Source of the DNA: Armatimonadota bacterium
GTDB lineage: Bacteria; Armatimonadota; Armatimonadia; Armatimonadales; Armatimonadaceae
DNA length: 52,517 bases
Assembly: GCA_026392155.1 (NCBI GenBank)
Contig: JAPLCP010000144.1
Span: forward strand, 1-52,517
Direction: 5' to 3'
Shown: piece by piece, positions 1 to 7,142 of the stretch
Numbering within the stretch: position 1 is the first letter of the stretch
Layout: each line of letters opens with the position of its first letter
The notes under the pieces: generated by a model
Told to the model about the DNA's origin: nothing
Seen by the model: only the letters and a program-made list of their open reading frames with translations
Database searches by the model: none
Translations under genes and position numbers: made by a program

Positions 1-391
1 TAACATGCTGCAGTAACTTCTGTGCTGGTGATACTACTGGAATCTGCTATAGTAACTGCGTACATCATGCTCGCGAATGTTATCAGACCCCTGAAACTCC
101 TAACTAAATTTTTTGAGTACAGGATATTTTTTGAAATCACTATATTGATGATATTTATTGGTACTTGATGACGAAATTAATTCCGTCTTTTATTGACAGT
201 AAGTATCGGCATCGTGAAGGTTTGAATCTTTGTCCTGTACTCAGTAATTTTTATTCTAATTTAATAGAACTTATTGAAACTAAATAGCTCCTCGGCCCCG
301 CGTTCTCCGAAGGGCTGCTCTTTAAAGTCGCCCACGCCTACCAACAAGCCACGGACTGGCATACTCGTCGGCCTAGTCTTTAAAAGGCGAT
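1..391. other. AT-rich intergenic island, no convincing gene
   Basis: This stretch is much richer in A and T than its surroundings. It holds an 11-bp perfect inverted repeat (TGAGTACAGGA at 114-124 and its complement at 233-243). A 39-codon ATG reading frame runs on the plus strand at 168-287, and another frame is open from the left edge to a TAA at 105-107. None resembles a family I recognise. It may be a relic of transferred DNA or simply a promoter region for the next gene. Confidence 0.4.
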
Positions 392-880
392 ATGACAATG
401 CCTATCTCCGTTCGACTCGCCACCCGTGCTGATGCTTCAGAGTTTCTGGCTCTGATCCAAGCCCTCGCCGACTATGAAGAACTCTCTGGCCCTACCGAAG
501 ATGCCCAAAAGCGCTTAGTTGCCGATGCCTTTGACTGCCAGCCGCCGCGCTTTTTTGTGCACCTTGCCTTTGAGGAAAATAACCCGGAGCCACTGGGCTA
601 CACGATTACTTTCTTCACTTACTCCACTTTTTTGGCCAAGCCGACGCTCTTTCTCGAAGACTTTTTCGTGCGTCCGGCGGCACGCTCTAAAGGGGCAGGC
701 AGCGCACTCTTTGACTTTCAGGTGCACGAGGCCAAGCGCCTGGGCTGTGGGCGTATGGAGTGGACGTGTCTCGACTGGAACGAGCTGGCGCAGGGCTTCT
801 ACAACAAGCGTGGCGCGACGCACTTGGCGGACTGGTGGATGTATCGCTTGACCGAGGAGGACTTTACCCGATGGAACTAG
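392..880 (+). CDS. GNAT-family N-acetyltransferase (diamine acetyltransferase-like)
   Basis: A cytosolic 162-residue acetyl-CoA-dependent acetyltransferase. The central stretch LFLEDFFVRPAARSKGAGSA (about residues 86-105) is the beta4-alpha3 acetyl-CoA pyrophosphate loop (R-x-x-G-x-G/A type). The following CGRMEWTCLDWN...FYNKRGA (about 119-140) closely resembles spermidine/spermine acetyltransferase (SAT1)-like proteins. The length is normal for that subfamily. An AAAAGG lies about 5 nt before the ATG; a second ATG two codons later is possible. The stop overlaps the next gene by 10 nt, so the two are probably co-transcribed. The substrate (polyamine or other amine) is inferred from family resemblance only. 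Confidence 0.85.
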   Translation: MTMPISVRLATRADASEFLALIQALADYEELSGPTEDAQKRLVADAFDCQPPRFFVHLAFEENNPEPLGYTITFFTYSTFLAKPTLFLEDFFVRPAARSKGAGSALFDFQVHEAKRLGCGRMEWTCLDWNELAQGFYNKRGATHLADWWMYRLTEEDFTRWN

Positions 881-1476
881 CTGACCCGGAGCTTGCCGTC
901 CTTTGGCATCTCTATGACTCCGGCCCACGTGAGCCGATTGTCTTGCTGGACGATGCCCGCAACGCTCCTCCGCCCCCGCTCTTGCGCGGCCAGCTCTCGG
1001 AGGAGCATGTCACGCAGGCTCTAGCAAGCCTTGTCGAGCGTGGCCTGGTGCGGCTCTGGAGCGAGTCCGAGCTGGAAGCGGAGCAGGCAAAGTGGGAGAG
1101 CGAGAAGCTCCCCCGAGGCTTTGGCGTGGACTTAGACGATCTCGATGTTGGCTGGGCAGATCTGACACGTGAGGGCTGGCGGATTGCGCTCAACCGCTGG
1201 GGAATGGACCGGCGCTTCACCAGCTACGACGATAGCACACCGGGGGTCTTGGTGATCTACAGCGAGTCGCCTGCCGGGTGCATGACCGAGCGCGACCGGC
1301 TGACCTACAAGATTGACAACGGCCAGTTCTACACCTACGGCCTCATCCCCCAGCCCGGCCCCGTGACCCGTGTGGGGGAGATTGAGAACCTTAAAGGCTG
1401 GTGGTACAACCGCTTCCACCTCATCCGCCCCGGCTACAGCGCTAAAATTGAGTACGTTCCCTCTCCCGCCGATTGA
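871..1476 (+). CDS. Hypothetical protein, overlapping the acetyltransferase gene
   Basis: A 201-residue protein I do not recognise. I start it at the ATG at 871, which overlaps the acetyltransferase stop by 10 nt and is preceded by GAGGAGGA about 10 nt upstream. An earlier in-frame start would lie deep inside the acetyltransferase gene. The N-terminal 70 residues (LAVLWHLYD ... EEHVTQALASLVERGLVRLW) look like a small winged-helix-type fold. The C-terminal half is rich in Trp and Tyr (DVGWADLT, GWWYNRFHLIRPGY). There is no signal peptide or membrane segment. Translational coupling to the acetyltransferase suggests a shared role, which I cannot name. Confidence 0.7.
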   Translation: MELADPELAVLWHLYDSGPREPIVLLDDARNAPPPPLLRGQLSEEHVTQALASLVERGLVRLWSESELEAEQAKWESEKLPRGFGVDLDDLDVGWADLTREGWRIALNRWGMDRRFTSYDDSTPGVLVIYSESPAGCMTERDRLTYKIDNGQFYTYGLIPQPGPVTRVGEIENLKGWWYNRFHLIRPGYSAKIEYVPSPAD

Positions 1477-1523
1477 AAGCGGCGTCTGGAGGCGCAAGCG
1501 CCAAAAAGTCGCTCCGCGACTAC
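1466..1523 (-). repeat. Three-hairpin modular repeat, copy R1
   Basis: Three consecutive palindromes span this interval: CCGC/GCGG (1466-1482), GGCGCAAGCGCC (1491-1502) and AGTCGCtccGCGACT (1507-1521). The linker GTCTGGA separates the first two. The order matches copies R2, R4 and R8 and is inverted relative to R3, R7 and R9. It overlaps the 3' ends of two convergent genes and may serve them as a bidirectional terminator. Confidence 0.6.
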
Positions 1524-1879
1524 GGGCGTGGTCGAAACTCTCCGATCACTTCGATCTCTCCGATCAGCGCAGTGTTGAAGTCGTCCAGCTCCTCGGCGGG
1601 AATCCAGTACTCGTCGTGGCTACCGATTGCACCGACGGTTTTGAGTTCGTAGCGGCTGAGAAACTCCGTCGAAACGCTGAAGCGTGTGACATAGCCGACG
1701 AAGCCCGAGGCGGCGTCTTTCGTGTTCCAGTCGCGTGCGATTTGGATGGCGTAGCTCTCGCTGGTGACGGGGTAGAAGATGGGCTGTTGGGGCAGGCGTG
1801 GCGGAAAGGCCCGAAAGCCACTTGTAGCGATCAGGTCAAGCTCTGCCTGTCCCACAGGCCGGTAAAGCGTTGTCGTCAT
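1520..1879 (-). CDS. Small protein of the 'ADP-ribosylation/crystallin J1' type
   Basis: A 119-residue cytosolic protein. The pattern YRPVGQAELDLI near the start, FRAFPPRLPQQPIFYPV (about 22-38), YAIQIARDWN and SGFVGYVTRFSV, and the ending EYWIPAEELDDFN matches small bacterial proteins that databases often label 'ADP-ribosylation/crystallin J1'. That label is from memory and their biochemistry is not settled. Two co-oriented neighbours upstream (a broken NADAR gene and a Nudix-NrtR protein) also belong to ADP-ribose/NAD families, which weakly supports the theme. Hairpin repeats sit on both sides of the gene. Confidence 0.7.
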   Translation of the reverse strand: MTTTLYRPVGQAELDLIATSGFRAFPPRLPQQPIFYPVTSESYAIQIARDWNTKDAASGFVGYVTRFSVSTEFLSRYELKTVGAIGSHDEYWIPAEELDDFNTALIGEIEVIGEFRPRP

Positions 1880-1897
1880 CTATCTCTCTCCTTCGCC

Positions 1898-1957
1898 GCC
1901 GGTTGGAAACCGGCGTCTGCAATGGCACTGCGTGCCGCGAAGCCCGTTCCGGGCTAG
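1898..1957 (-). repeat. Three-hairpin modular repeat, copy R2
   Basis: The stems are GCCGGTTggaAACCGGC, GGCACtgcGTGCC and AGCCCGttcCGGGCT, in that order, with GTCTGCA between the first two. The middle stem differs in sequence from every other copy but remains fully paired. It forms an inverted pair with R3, about 72 nt away. Confidence 0.75.
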
Positions 1958-2029
1958 CCTCCCCCTGGCTCGTTCCTCGCCATCCGGGTGCCCTCAGGGC
2001 GCGGCTTCGCGAAGAGGGAGTAATTTTGT

Positions 2030-2087
2030 AGCCCGGCACGGGCTTTGCGGCGGAACGCCACTGTTGACGCCTCATTCCATGGGGCGG
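2030..2087 (+). repeat. Three-hairpin modular repeat, copy R3
   Basis: The modules are AGCCCGGCACGGGCT (2030-2044), GGCGgaaCGCC (2049-2059), a linker, and the GCC...GGGGCGG element (2069-2087). It directly abuts the truncated 3' end of the NADAR pseudogene. The opposite orientation to R2 makes the 1.9-2.1 kb region a large imperfect inverted repeat. Confidence 0.75.
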
Positions 2088-2358
2088 CTACTCCGTCTGG
2101 TAGCCCTCGCCGGTTGCCAGCAGAAGCTCGGTCAGCTCGGGGTGGGCGGTGGCGCTCACGGCCTTTCTCAGCGGCTTCCATCGGCGTAGCAGCGAGCCGG
2201 ATCTCGTCTTGGTGCTCAGAGAATCCCACAAACTTCTGCGCCTGGAAGTAGTGCTTACTAGTCGGCCAGAGCTTTCCGTCAAGCGTGAAGGGGTGCGCCG
2301 AAAAGTTGGAGAAGACCCCGTAGGGCACCTCGTTGGTGCGGTAAAAGTAGATTGCCAT
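2088..2358 (-). pseudogene. Broken NADAR (YbiA/RibX-like) N-glycosidase gene
   Basis: The first 66 codons encode a good NADAR N-terminus (FYRTNEVPYGVFSNFSAHPF, then LDGKLWPTSKHYFQAQKF, ending PMEAAEKG). NADAR proteins remove ADP-ribose from modified bases or act on riboflavin intermediates. Near 2161 the homology jumps to another frame (AHPELTELLLATGEGYQTE) with roughly 15-20 family residues missing, so there is a deletion with a frameshift. The protein then ends where repeat R3 begins, without the usual C-terminal helix pair. A continuous frame to 1954 exists but runs through repeat sequence and is not NADAR-like. I regard the gene as inactive. Confidence 0.8.
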
Positions 2359-2403
2359 AATTTACTTGTCGTTTATACACGAAGTTTTGCTAAATAACAA
2401 ATT

Positions 2404-2448
2404 CCTCCTCCTCCCAGGATTGGGAGGAGGGGGCTAGGGGGAGGAGGG
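2404..2448. repeat. C/G-rich palindromic repeat, copy P1
   Basis: The core CCTCCCAGGATTGGGAGG is a 7-bp hairpin, followed by GGGGGCTAGGGGGAGGAGGG. It ends one nucleotide before the stop codon of the Nudix-NrtR gene, so it probably lies in that mRNA's 3' end. Near-identical copies occur at 7.1 kb and, twice, at 21.5 kb. Confidence 0.8.
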
Positions 2449-2449
2449 T

Positions 2450-3142
2450 TTAATCCAGAAAAACAGGTTCGCGCTTGGTGAAGCTAAAGAGCTGCGCGGG
2501 GCGGTGGGCACCACCACGGCGCTGCTTCTCCAGACCCTCAAGCAGCTCGGTGGAGAGCATCTTCTTGCGGAAGTTGCGCTTGTCTAGCTCGCGGCCCAGG
2601 ATAATCTCGTAGACTGTCTGAAGCTCGGTAAGCGTGAACTCGGGGGCGAGCAAGGCGTAGGCGACACTGGTGTAGCCCAGCTTGGCACGCAGGCGGCTCA
2701 GTGCTGTCTTCACGATCTCCGCGTGGTCAAAGGCTAGCGGAGGCAGCGCATCGGCGGGCCACCACTGCGCCTCGGCGGCGTCGGTACCCGCACGGGGCGA
2801 GATGCTGGGCTCGGGGAGAAGTGCGTAGTAGGCCACGGAGATCACACGGGTGCGGGGATCACGGTTCACATTGCCGAACGTGTAGAGCTGCTCTAGAAAC
2901 TCCGCACCCGCAACACCCGTTTCCTCCGTCAGCTCACGATGGGCAGCCGCATCGAGTCCCTCGGACATCTGAACAAAGCCACCAGGCAGAGCCCAGTGAC
3001 CCTCGAAGGGCCAGACACCGCGCTTGATGAGCAGCACATGGAGCTTGCGCTCGCGGGCAGTAAAGGCGACAACATCAACGGTGACAGAGGGGCGCTCGAA
3101 AGCATTCGGGTCGTATGGAGTGGGAGAGTCTGTTGTACTCAC
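2450..3142 (-). CDS. Nudix hydrolase with NrtR-type winged-helix domain
   Basis: A 230-residue protein. Residues about 20-140 form a Nudix domain with a complete Nudix box (GGFVQMSE...RELTEETGV). The C-terminal part (about 150-225, including FTLTELQTVYEIILGRELD and NFRKKML) is the winged-helix domain of NrtR-like NAD-metabolism regulators. In regulators the Nudix box is often degenerate; here all catalytic residues are present, so an ADP-ribose or nucleotide-sugar pyrophosphatase activity is plausible. The start is GTG with an AGGA 6 nt upstream. A short imperfect symmetry (AATCT/AGATT at 3162-3179) lies upstream and could be an operator, but this is weak. It heads the ADP-ribose-themed group. 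Confidence 0.85.
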   Translation of the reverse strand: MSTTDSPTPYDPNAFERPSVTVDVVAFTARERKLHVLLIKRGVWPFEGHWALPGGFVQMSEGLDAAAHRELTEETGVAGAEFLEQLYTFGNVNRDPRTRVISVAYYALLPEPSISPRAGTDAAEAQWWPADALPPLAFDHAEIVKTALSRLRAKLGYTSVAYALLAPEFTLTELQTVYEIILGRELDKRNFRKKMLSTELLEGLEKQRRGGAHRPAQLFSFTKREPVFLD

Positions 3143-3222
3143 TTTTATCCTGTAGTTATTTAATCTCGATTTTAAGATTGATACCTAAAACCGTCACTGT
3201 AAAGTCTACCCGCTACATAGCG

Positions 3223-3248
3223 AAAAAGCCGTATTCTCCGCTTTTTTT
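3223..3248. terminator. Bidirectional hairpin terminator
   Basis: AAAAAGC and GCTTTTT form a stem around a 10-nt loop, giving T-runs on both strands. For the minus strand it lies just after the gene ending at 3263. Confidence 0.55.
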
Positions 3249-3262
3249 ATGAATTTTTAGGC

Positions 3263-3730
3263 TCAGGCGGCTATTGAGGTAGAGTAGGAGCGCGTTTGAG
3301 AAGCGGCGGGGGCACGTGGTGTGAGAACCTGAAGTAAGTACGGGAGGTCTTCACGGTCGGGCACCATGAGCACAATGCCGTGTTTAGGGAAACGCACCGC
3401 TCCACGAAGCCGTAGGCCCGTGATGATCTCTCCCACTTCCACAGGCTGCTGGGCGAGTGTGCCGAGGACAAGCGTGGTGTTTTCCAGGTGCAGAGTAGCC
3501 TCCCCGGAGGCATTTAGGGCAAAACGAGCCGGTCGATTGTGGAGACCCGCTCCACTAACACGCAGATCCATGCCCTCGGGTAGGTGTACGTGTGAGCTGC
3601 CGTAGGACGGAACCTGGGTCTCCCCGGAGCGAACAAAGAAGCCGAGATTCTGTTGGGCAGCAAGCGCGGCCCAGAGCCGCTTGACGGGGGCTTGGATTGT
3701 CCGGAGCAGTGCGTTCATGACAAAGATCAT
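3263..3730 (-). CDS. Hypothetical protein
   Basis: A 155-residue protein I do not recognise. It has an N-terminal helix (ALLRTIQAPVKRLWAALAA) followed by beta-rich sequence (VHLPEGMDLRVSGAGL, then GEATLHLENTTLVLGTL) and a segment IITGLRLRGAVRFPKHGIVL. There is no clear signal peptide or catalytic motif. No Shine-Dalgarno sequence precedes either of the two candidate ATGs (3730 or 3718); a TATATT box lies about 14 nt before the first. It is divergently arranged from tatA. Confidence 0.55.
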   Translation of the reverse strand: MIFVMNALLRTIQAPVKRLWAALAAQQNLGFFVRSGETQVPSYGSSHVHLPEGMDLRVSGAGLHNRPARFALNASGEATLHLENTTLVLGTLAQQPVEVGEIITGLRLRGAVRFPKHGIVLMVPDREDLPYLLQVLTPRAPAASQTRSYSTSIAA

Positions 3731-3823
3731 TGGCGGAGAAAGAATATAGCCTTAGTAGCTTTAGTTGAAAATTTTCAAGCACTATAGAACTCGCGATAAA
3801 ATAGGAGACTAGAGGAAATCAAG

Positions 3824-3991
3824 ATGCTATCGTTTGCGTATTGGACATCTCCCAGCATGTGGCTGGTGATCGTTTTGGTTGTCGTATTGTTCTTTGGAGC
3901 CCCGAAGCTCCCTCAGCTTTTTAAGGGCTTGGGGCAGGCAACGCGCGAGTTTAAAGAAGGAATCGACGAGCCCGAGGCCCGGAAAGAGTAG
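3824..3991 (+). CDS. tatA: Sec-independent translocase subunit TatA/TatE family
   Basis: A 55-residue protein with the TatA layout: an N-terminal membrane helix (WLVIVLVVVLFF, about 13-24), the hinge FGAPKLPQL, and an amphipathic helix LFKGLGQATREFKEG, ending in a short acidic/basic tail. TatA oligomers form the pore for folded proteins with twin-arginine signals. AGAGG lies 6-8 nt before the ATG. The gene is 14 nt upstream of htrA and probably co-transcribed with it. No tatB or tatC is in the window. At least two proteins here carry twin-arginine-like leaders (the VIT/vWA protein and the BMP lipoprotein). Confidence 0.9.
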   Translation: MLSFAYWTSPSMWLVIVLVVVLFFGAPKLPQLFKGLGQATREFKEGIDEPEARKE

Positions 3992-4005
3992 CTAGGCCAG
4001 CTGCG

Positions 4006-5214
4006 ATGAAAACGGCGCTTGCCTATGGGGCGACGTTTGTGACGGGGTTTGCGGCCTGTGCGCTGATTCTCTATCTGGCGCAAGGTCGACCAAGCGTCGG
4101 GCGTGAGGCAACCCTGCCGCCCGGACGTCAGGCACTCTCGCAGGCCTTGGCAAAAAGTCCCTCAGGTAGTGGTGGGCACGCTCTCTCCGGGTTGCCGTCG
4201 GTTGCCGATGCGGCAGCCCGTGTTGCTCCTGCAGTGGTTAGTATTGAGGTCGAGGGACATGAGAGCGTCCCCGGGCGTGGGTTCTTCGGGCAGTTTCGCA
4301 CAGAAGATCGGCGCTTTGAAGGCTCGGGGTCGGGCATTATTCTCTCGGCAGAGGGCTATGTCCTGACGAACTATCATGTCATCTCCCCGCTGATTAGCCA
4401 GCCGACGGCCAAGTGTCAGGTGACGCTCGCCGATGGTCGCCGCTTCTCGGTGACTGTGATCGGGGGGGATCAGGCCAGTGACCTCGCCGTGATCAAGCTA
4501 CTAGGGGCAAAGACCCTCACTCCGGCGCTACTGGGCGACTCGGACACGCTTCGGGTAGGTGACTGGGCAATCGCGGTGGGCAGCCCGCTGGGCTTTAACT
4601 CCACGGTCACGCTGGGGATTATCTCCGCCCTGAACCGCCAGTACCCGCACCAAGATAGCACTGCCGTCGAGCGCGTCATCCAGACCGATGCCTCCATCAA
4701 CCCTGGCAACTCAGGAGGAGCCCTCGCCAATGGTGAAGGCCGCGTGATCGGGATCAACACTGCCATTGCCACCACAAGTGGAGCTGCCGCTGGAATTGGG
4801 TTTGCCATTCCGATCAACACCGCCCGCAAGATCGCCGCACAGCTCATCGAGAACGGCAAGATGCTCCGGCCCTATCTCGGCGTGGTCTACACCCCGCTCT
4901 CCGAAGTCGAGCGAAGCGCCCTACCAGGGAGTCTAACCCTACCTCCCGACAATCAAGGCGTGCTGGTGCATGCCAACAACGGAGCCGCGGTGGTGCAGGG
5001 CTCACCCGCCCAAAAGAGCGGCATTCTGGAGTGGGATATTCTGCGCACCGCCGACGGAAAGCCACTCGACGATAGTGAGGGGCTCCGCAAGATCATTGCC
5101 AGCCATGCGGTCGGAGAGGTGCTCAAGCTCACCCTCTGGCGCAATGGCACCGAGCAAGAGCTAGCCATTCCCCTCGAAGAGATGCCCGAGGGCTTCAGCC
5201 AGCCGAATCGGTAG
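4006..5214 (+). CDS. htrA: HtrA/DegP-like serine protease with PDZ domain
   Basis: A 402-residue membrane-anchored envelope protease (MEROPS S1C). An N-terminal hydrophobic anchor (about 5-26) is followed by the trypsin-like domain with catalytic His124 (TNYHV), Asp159 (ASDLAVIKL) and Ser236 (NPGNSGGAL). One PDZ domain lies at the C-terminus (about 285-395, ENGKMLRPYLGVVY ... GSPAQKSGI). HtrA proteases degrade or refold misfolded exported proteins. No clear Shine-Dalgarno sequence is visible, so translation may be coupled to tatA. The last 20 bp overlap the convergent MFS gene. Confidence 0.93.
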   Translation: MKTALAYGATFVTGFAACALILYLAQGRPSVGREATLPPGRQALSQALAKSPSGSGGHALSGLPSVADAAARVAPAVVSIEVEGHESVPGRGFFGQFRTEDRRFEGSGSGIILSAEGYVLTNYHVISPLISQPTAKCQVTLADGRRFSVTVIGGDQASDLAVIKLLGAKTLTPALLGDSDTLRVGDWAIAVGSPLGFNSTVTLGIISALNRQYPHQDSTAVERVIQTDASINPGNSGGALANGEGRVIGINTAIATTSGAAAGIGFAIPINTARKIAAQLIENGKMLRPYLGVVYTPLSEVERSALPGSLTLPPDNQGVLVHANNGAAVVQGSPAQKSGILEWDILRTADGKPLDDSEGLRKIIASHAVGEVLKLTLWRNGTEQELAIPLEEMPEGFSQPNR

Positions 5215-6463
5215 CAAGCGGTACAAGAGTCTGCTTGGCGCGGCGTAGGCCGGGGGAGAGAATCACGGCGAGCAAGGCACTGGCTGCGGCAAGACTTGCT
5301 CCAAGCGCCATGGCATGGGCCGCATTCGTGTGCGACGCCACCACTCCCGCCCACGCGCTCCCAAAGGGCGTGAGCCCCATCATCAGAAACGCATGAACCC
5401 CCATCACCCGCCCTCGGAGTGCATCGGGTACCGAGGCTTGGATCAGGCTATTGCTCGTCGCAAAGACACAGATCATGCAAAACGACGAGAGCGGGGCAAA
5501 GAGAAACGCCAGCTCTAGCCGATGGCAGAGCGCGGTTCCCAGCGAGAGAAGAGGGTAGAGGACTGCACCAATCGTGACAATCCGGCCCTTGAGCGGCGAC
5601 GACGAGAGCAGGGTGCAGAGAATCGCCCCGAGTAGCGCTCCAACACCACGGGCACTCATGAGCTGGCTGTAGTGGGTGGCATCTGCTCCTAGAGTAAACT
5701 TGGCCAGAGCGGGCAAGAGAATCCAGTCGCCGGTCATGAAGATCGAAAAGCTCGCCAGAATCGCCATCATCGCCACAATCGGGGGGTGCTGCTTGAGATA
5801 GCCAAAGGCGATATTGACCCCCTTGAGCGGCGACTCTTTCCCCGTGGCACGCGGCGCAAAGTCGCCGCGCATCAGGCAGAGCCCCACAATCACGGCGATA
5901 TACGAGAGGCCATTTGCCAGAAAACACGGAGCCATCGCGCGCTGCTTATCCGCAATCAGAAAGCCCGCCAGCGCAGGCCCGAGCACCCGAGCGGCATTGA
6001 AGAGTGAGGAGTTGAGCCCTATGGCATTGTGAAGATCGTCTTTGCCCACGAGCTCGACAATAAACGACTGACGCGCCGGGATATCAAAGACATTGGTGAT
6101 CCCCAGCAAGACCGCAAAGATCGCCACGTGCCAGAGGCGCACCTGATCGGCATAGACCAGCGCCGCCATGATCAGGGCCAGCGACCCCTGAGCGACCTGT
6201 GCCCACAAGACAATCTTATGCTTGGAGAAGCGATCCGCCAGCCAGCCGCCATAGAACGCTCCGAGGAGCATTGGCAGCGACCCAAGCGTCATCACCCAGC
6301 CTTGGGCGGCACTCGCCTCTTTCTCACTGCCCGCCAGCAGCGCCACCAGCCACCCTTGCGCCGTCATCTGCATCCACGAGCCGATCAGCGAGATCGCCTG
6401 TCCCGAGAAGAAAAGCTGGTAGTTGCGATGGCGGAGGGCAGAGAAAGCAGCAGGTGTTGGCAC
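5195..6463 (-). CDS. MFS transporter, MFS_3 (enterobactin-exporter-like) family
   Basis: A 422-residue integral membrane protein with about 12 hydrophobic segments. The N-terminus FSALRHRNYQLFFSGQAISL and the loop FYGGWLADRFSKHKIV (MFS motif A variant) are typical of MFS_3 transporters that export small molecules. FDIPARQSFIVELVGKDDLH is also characteristic of this family. The start is GTG at 6463, with TAGCAT 6 nt before it. The substrate cannot be told. Its 3' end overlaps htrA convergently. Confidence 0.88.
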   Translation of the reverse strand: MPTPAAFSALRHRNYQLFFSGQAISLIGSWMQMTAQGWLVALLAGSEKEASAAQGWVMTLGSLPMLLGAFYGGWLADRFSKHKIVLWAQVAQGSLALIMAALVYADQVRLWHVAIFAVLLGITNVFDIPARQSFIVELVGKDDLHNAIGLNSSLFNAARVLGPALAGFLIADKQRAMAPCFLANGLSYIAVIVGLCLMRGDFAPRATGKESPLKGVNIAFGYLKQHPPIVAMMAILASFSIFMTGDWILLPALAKFTLGADATHYSQLMSARGVGALLGAILCTLLSSSPLKGRIVTIGAVLYPLLSLGTALCHRLELAFLFAPLSSFCMICVFATSNSLIQASVPDALRGRVMGVHAFLMMGLTPFGSAWAGVVASHTNAAHAMALGASLAAASALLAVILSPGLRRAKQTLVPLATDSAG

Positions 6464-6469
6464 GCTTCT

Positions 6470-6475
6470 ATGCTA
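6470..6475 (-). promoter_or_regulatory. -10 box TAGCAT, leaderless start of MFS gene
   Basis: TAGCAT stands 6 nt before the GTG at 6463 and no Shine-Dalgarno sequence is present. Transcription would start at or next to the start codon. Confidence 0.45.
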
Positions 6476-6491
6476 TCACGGGAGGCACATT

Positions 6492-6558
6492 GTCCCGCCG
6501 GTTGGAGCGGCAGGACTAACGAGCGCTTCGCGCTACAAAGGCCGCAAGCGGCCGTCTG
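6492..6558 (-). repeat. Three-hairpin modular repeat, variant copy R4
   Basis: The stems are GTCC..CCGC / GCGG..GGAC (6492-6516), AGCGCttcGCGCT (6522-6534) and GGCCGCaaGCGGCC (6540-6553), then GTCTG. It lies between two divergent genes. The loops and linker echo the other copies, but the stem sequences are unrelated to them. Confidence 0.5.
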
Positions 6559-6571
6559 AAAACTAGCGCGG

Positions 6572-6577
6572 TACACT
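6572..6577 (+). promoter_or_regulatory. -10 box TACACT, leaderless start
   Basis: TACACT lies 6 nt before the ATG at 6584 (3 nt before the ATG at 6581). No Shine-Dalgarno sequence is visible. Confidence 0.5.
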
Positions 6578-6583
6578 TTAATG

Positions 6584-7075
6584 ATGCCAGAACGTAGCCC
6601 GAAGATCGAAGAAATACTCCAACGGCATCGCGAGAGACAGCAAGATTGGCGTGGGAAAGCACAGCGTTCTTTCCCTGAGTTTCAGGCGGAAGCCACCGCC
6701 GCTGTGAATGTATTGGACTGGCTGACGTTTCTCTACCAAAAGATCGAAGAGAGCTATGTGACGTCCCCACCCGATGATCATTTTCTAAAGCGTGCGGTTT
6801 GGTATGCCTATGATTGTTCGGAAGTTCCCAGAGTGACAGACATTGGAGAATGTGATCCGTCAACAAGCGCCAATATTGGCTTCTGGGCACGGCTCGCTAC
6901 TAATCCCACAGTTCGGGCTGATCTAGGGCGCTGGTGGGAATATTGGATTCTTGAAGCCCACAAAGAGTGGGTTTGTTACTGGCTGACAGAAGCGGAGTGG
7001 GAAGAGCTTCTGAATGGCTACCGAGCGCAACGGCTAGAGCGCTACCGAGCAAAAGCACGAAAACGAAGGACATAA
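6584..7075 (+). CDS. Hypothetical protein
   Basis: A 163-residue cytosolic protein of unknown function. Two ATGs stand in tandem (6581, 6584); the second is 6 nt from a TACACT box, so I prefer it. The protein is rich in Trp (LGRWWEYWILEAHKEWVCYWL, split by one charged stretch) and has a basic tail (RLERYRAKARKRRT). The middle segment DDHFLKRAVWYAYDCSEV vaguely recalls small immunity or SMI1-like proteins, but I cannot assign it. It converges on the sugar ABC importer across repeat P2. Confidence 0.65.
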   Translation: MPERSPKIEEILQRHRERQQDWRGKAQRSFPEFQAEATAAVNVLDWLTFLYQKIEESYVTSPPDDHFLKRAVWYAYDCSEVPRVTDIGECDPSTSANIGFWARLATNPTVRADLGRWWEYWILEAHKEWVCYWLTEAEWEELLNGYRAQRLERYRAKARKRRT

Positions 7076-7084
7076 CACTAATCT

Positions 7085-7134
7085 CCCCTCTCCCCTTCCT
7101 CCCAGGATTGGGAGGAGGGGCCGGGGGAGGAGGG
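7085..7134. repeat. C/G-rich palindromic repeat, copy P2
   Basis: It has the same core as P1 (CCTCCCAGGATTGGGAGG, then GAGGGG...GGGGGAGGAGGG). It lies between convergent stop codons at 7075 and 7143, where the hairpin could end transcription from both sides. Confidence 0.8.
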
Positions 7135-7142
7135 TATTCGGT

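Noticed and set aside
3-107. Cys-rich open frame running in from the left edge
   Set aside because: Only 34 codons in AT-rich DNA, no recognisable motif; could be chance.
6029-6559. A 176-codon plus-strand frame opposite the MFS gene
   Set aside because: It mirrors the high-GC codons of the MFS gene and continues into the repeat R4; no protein-like pattern.
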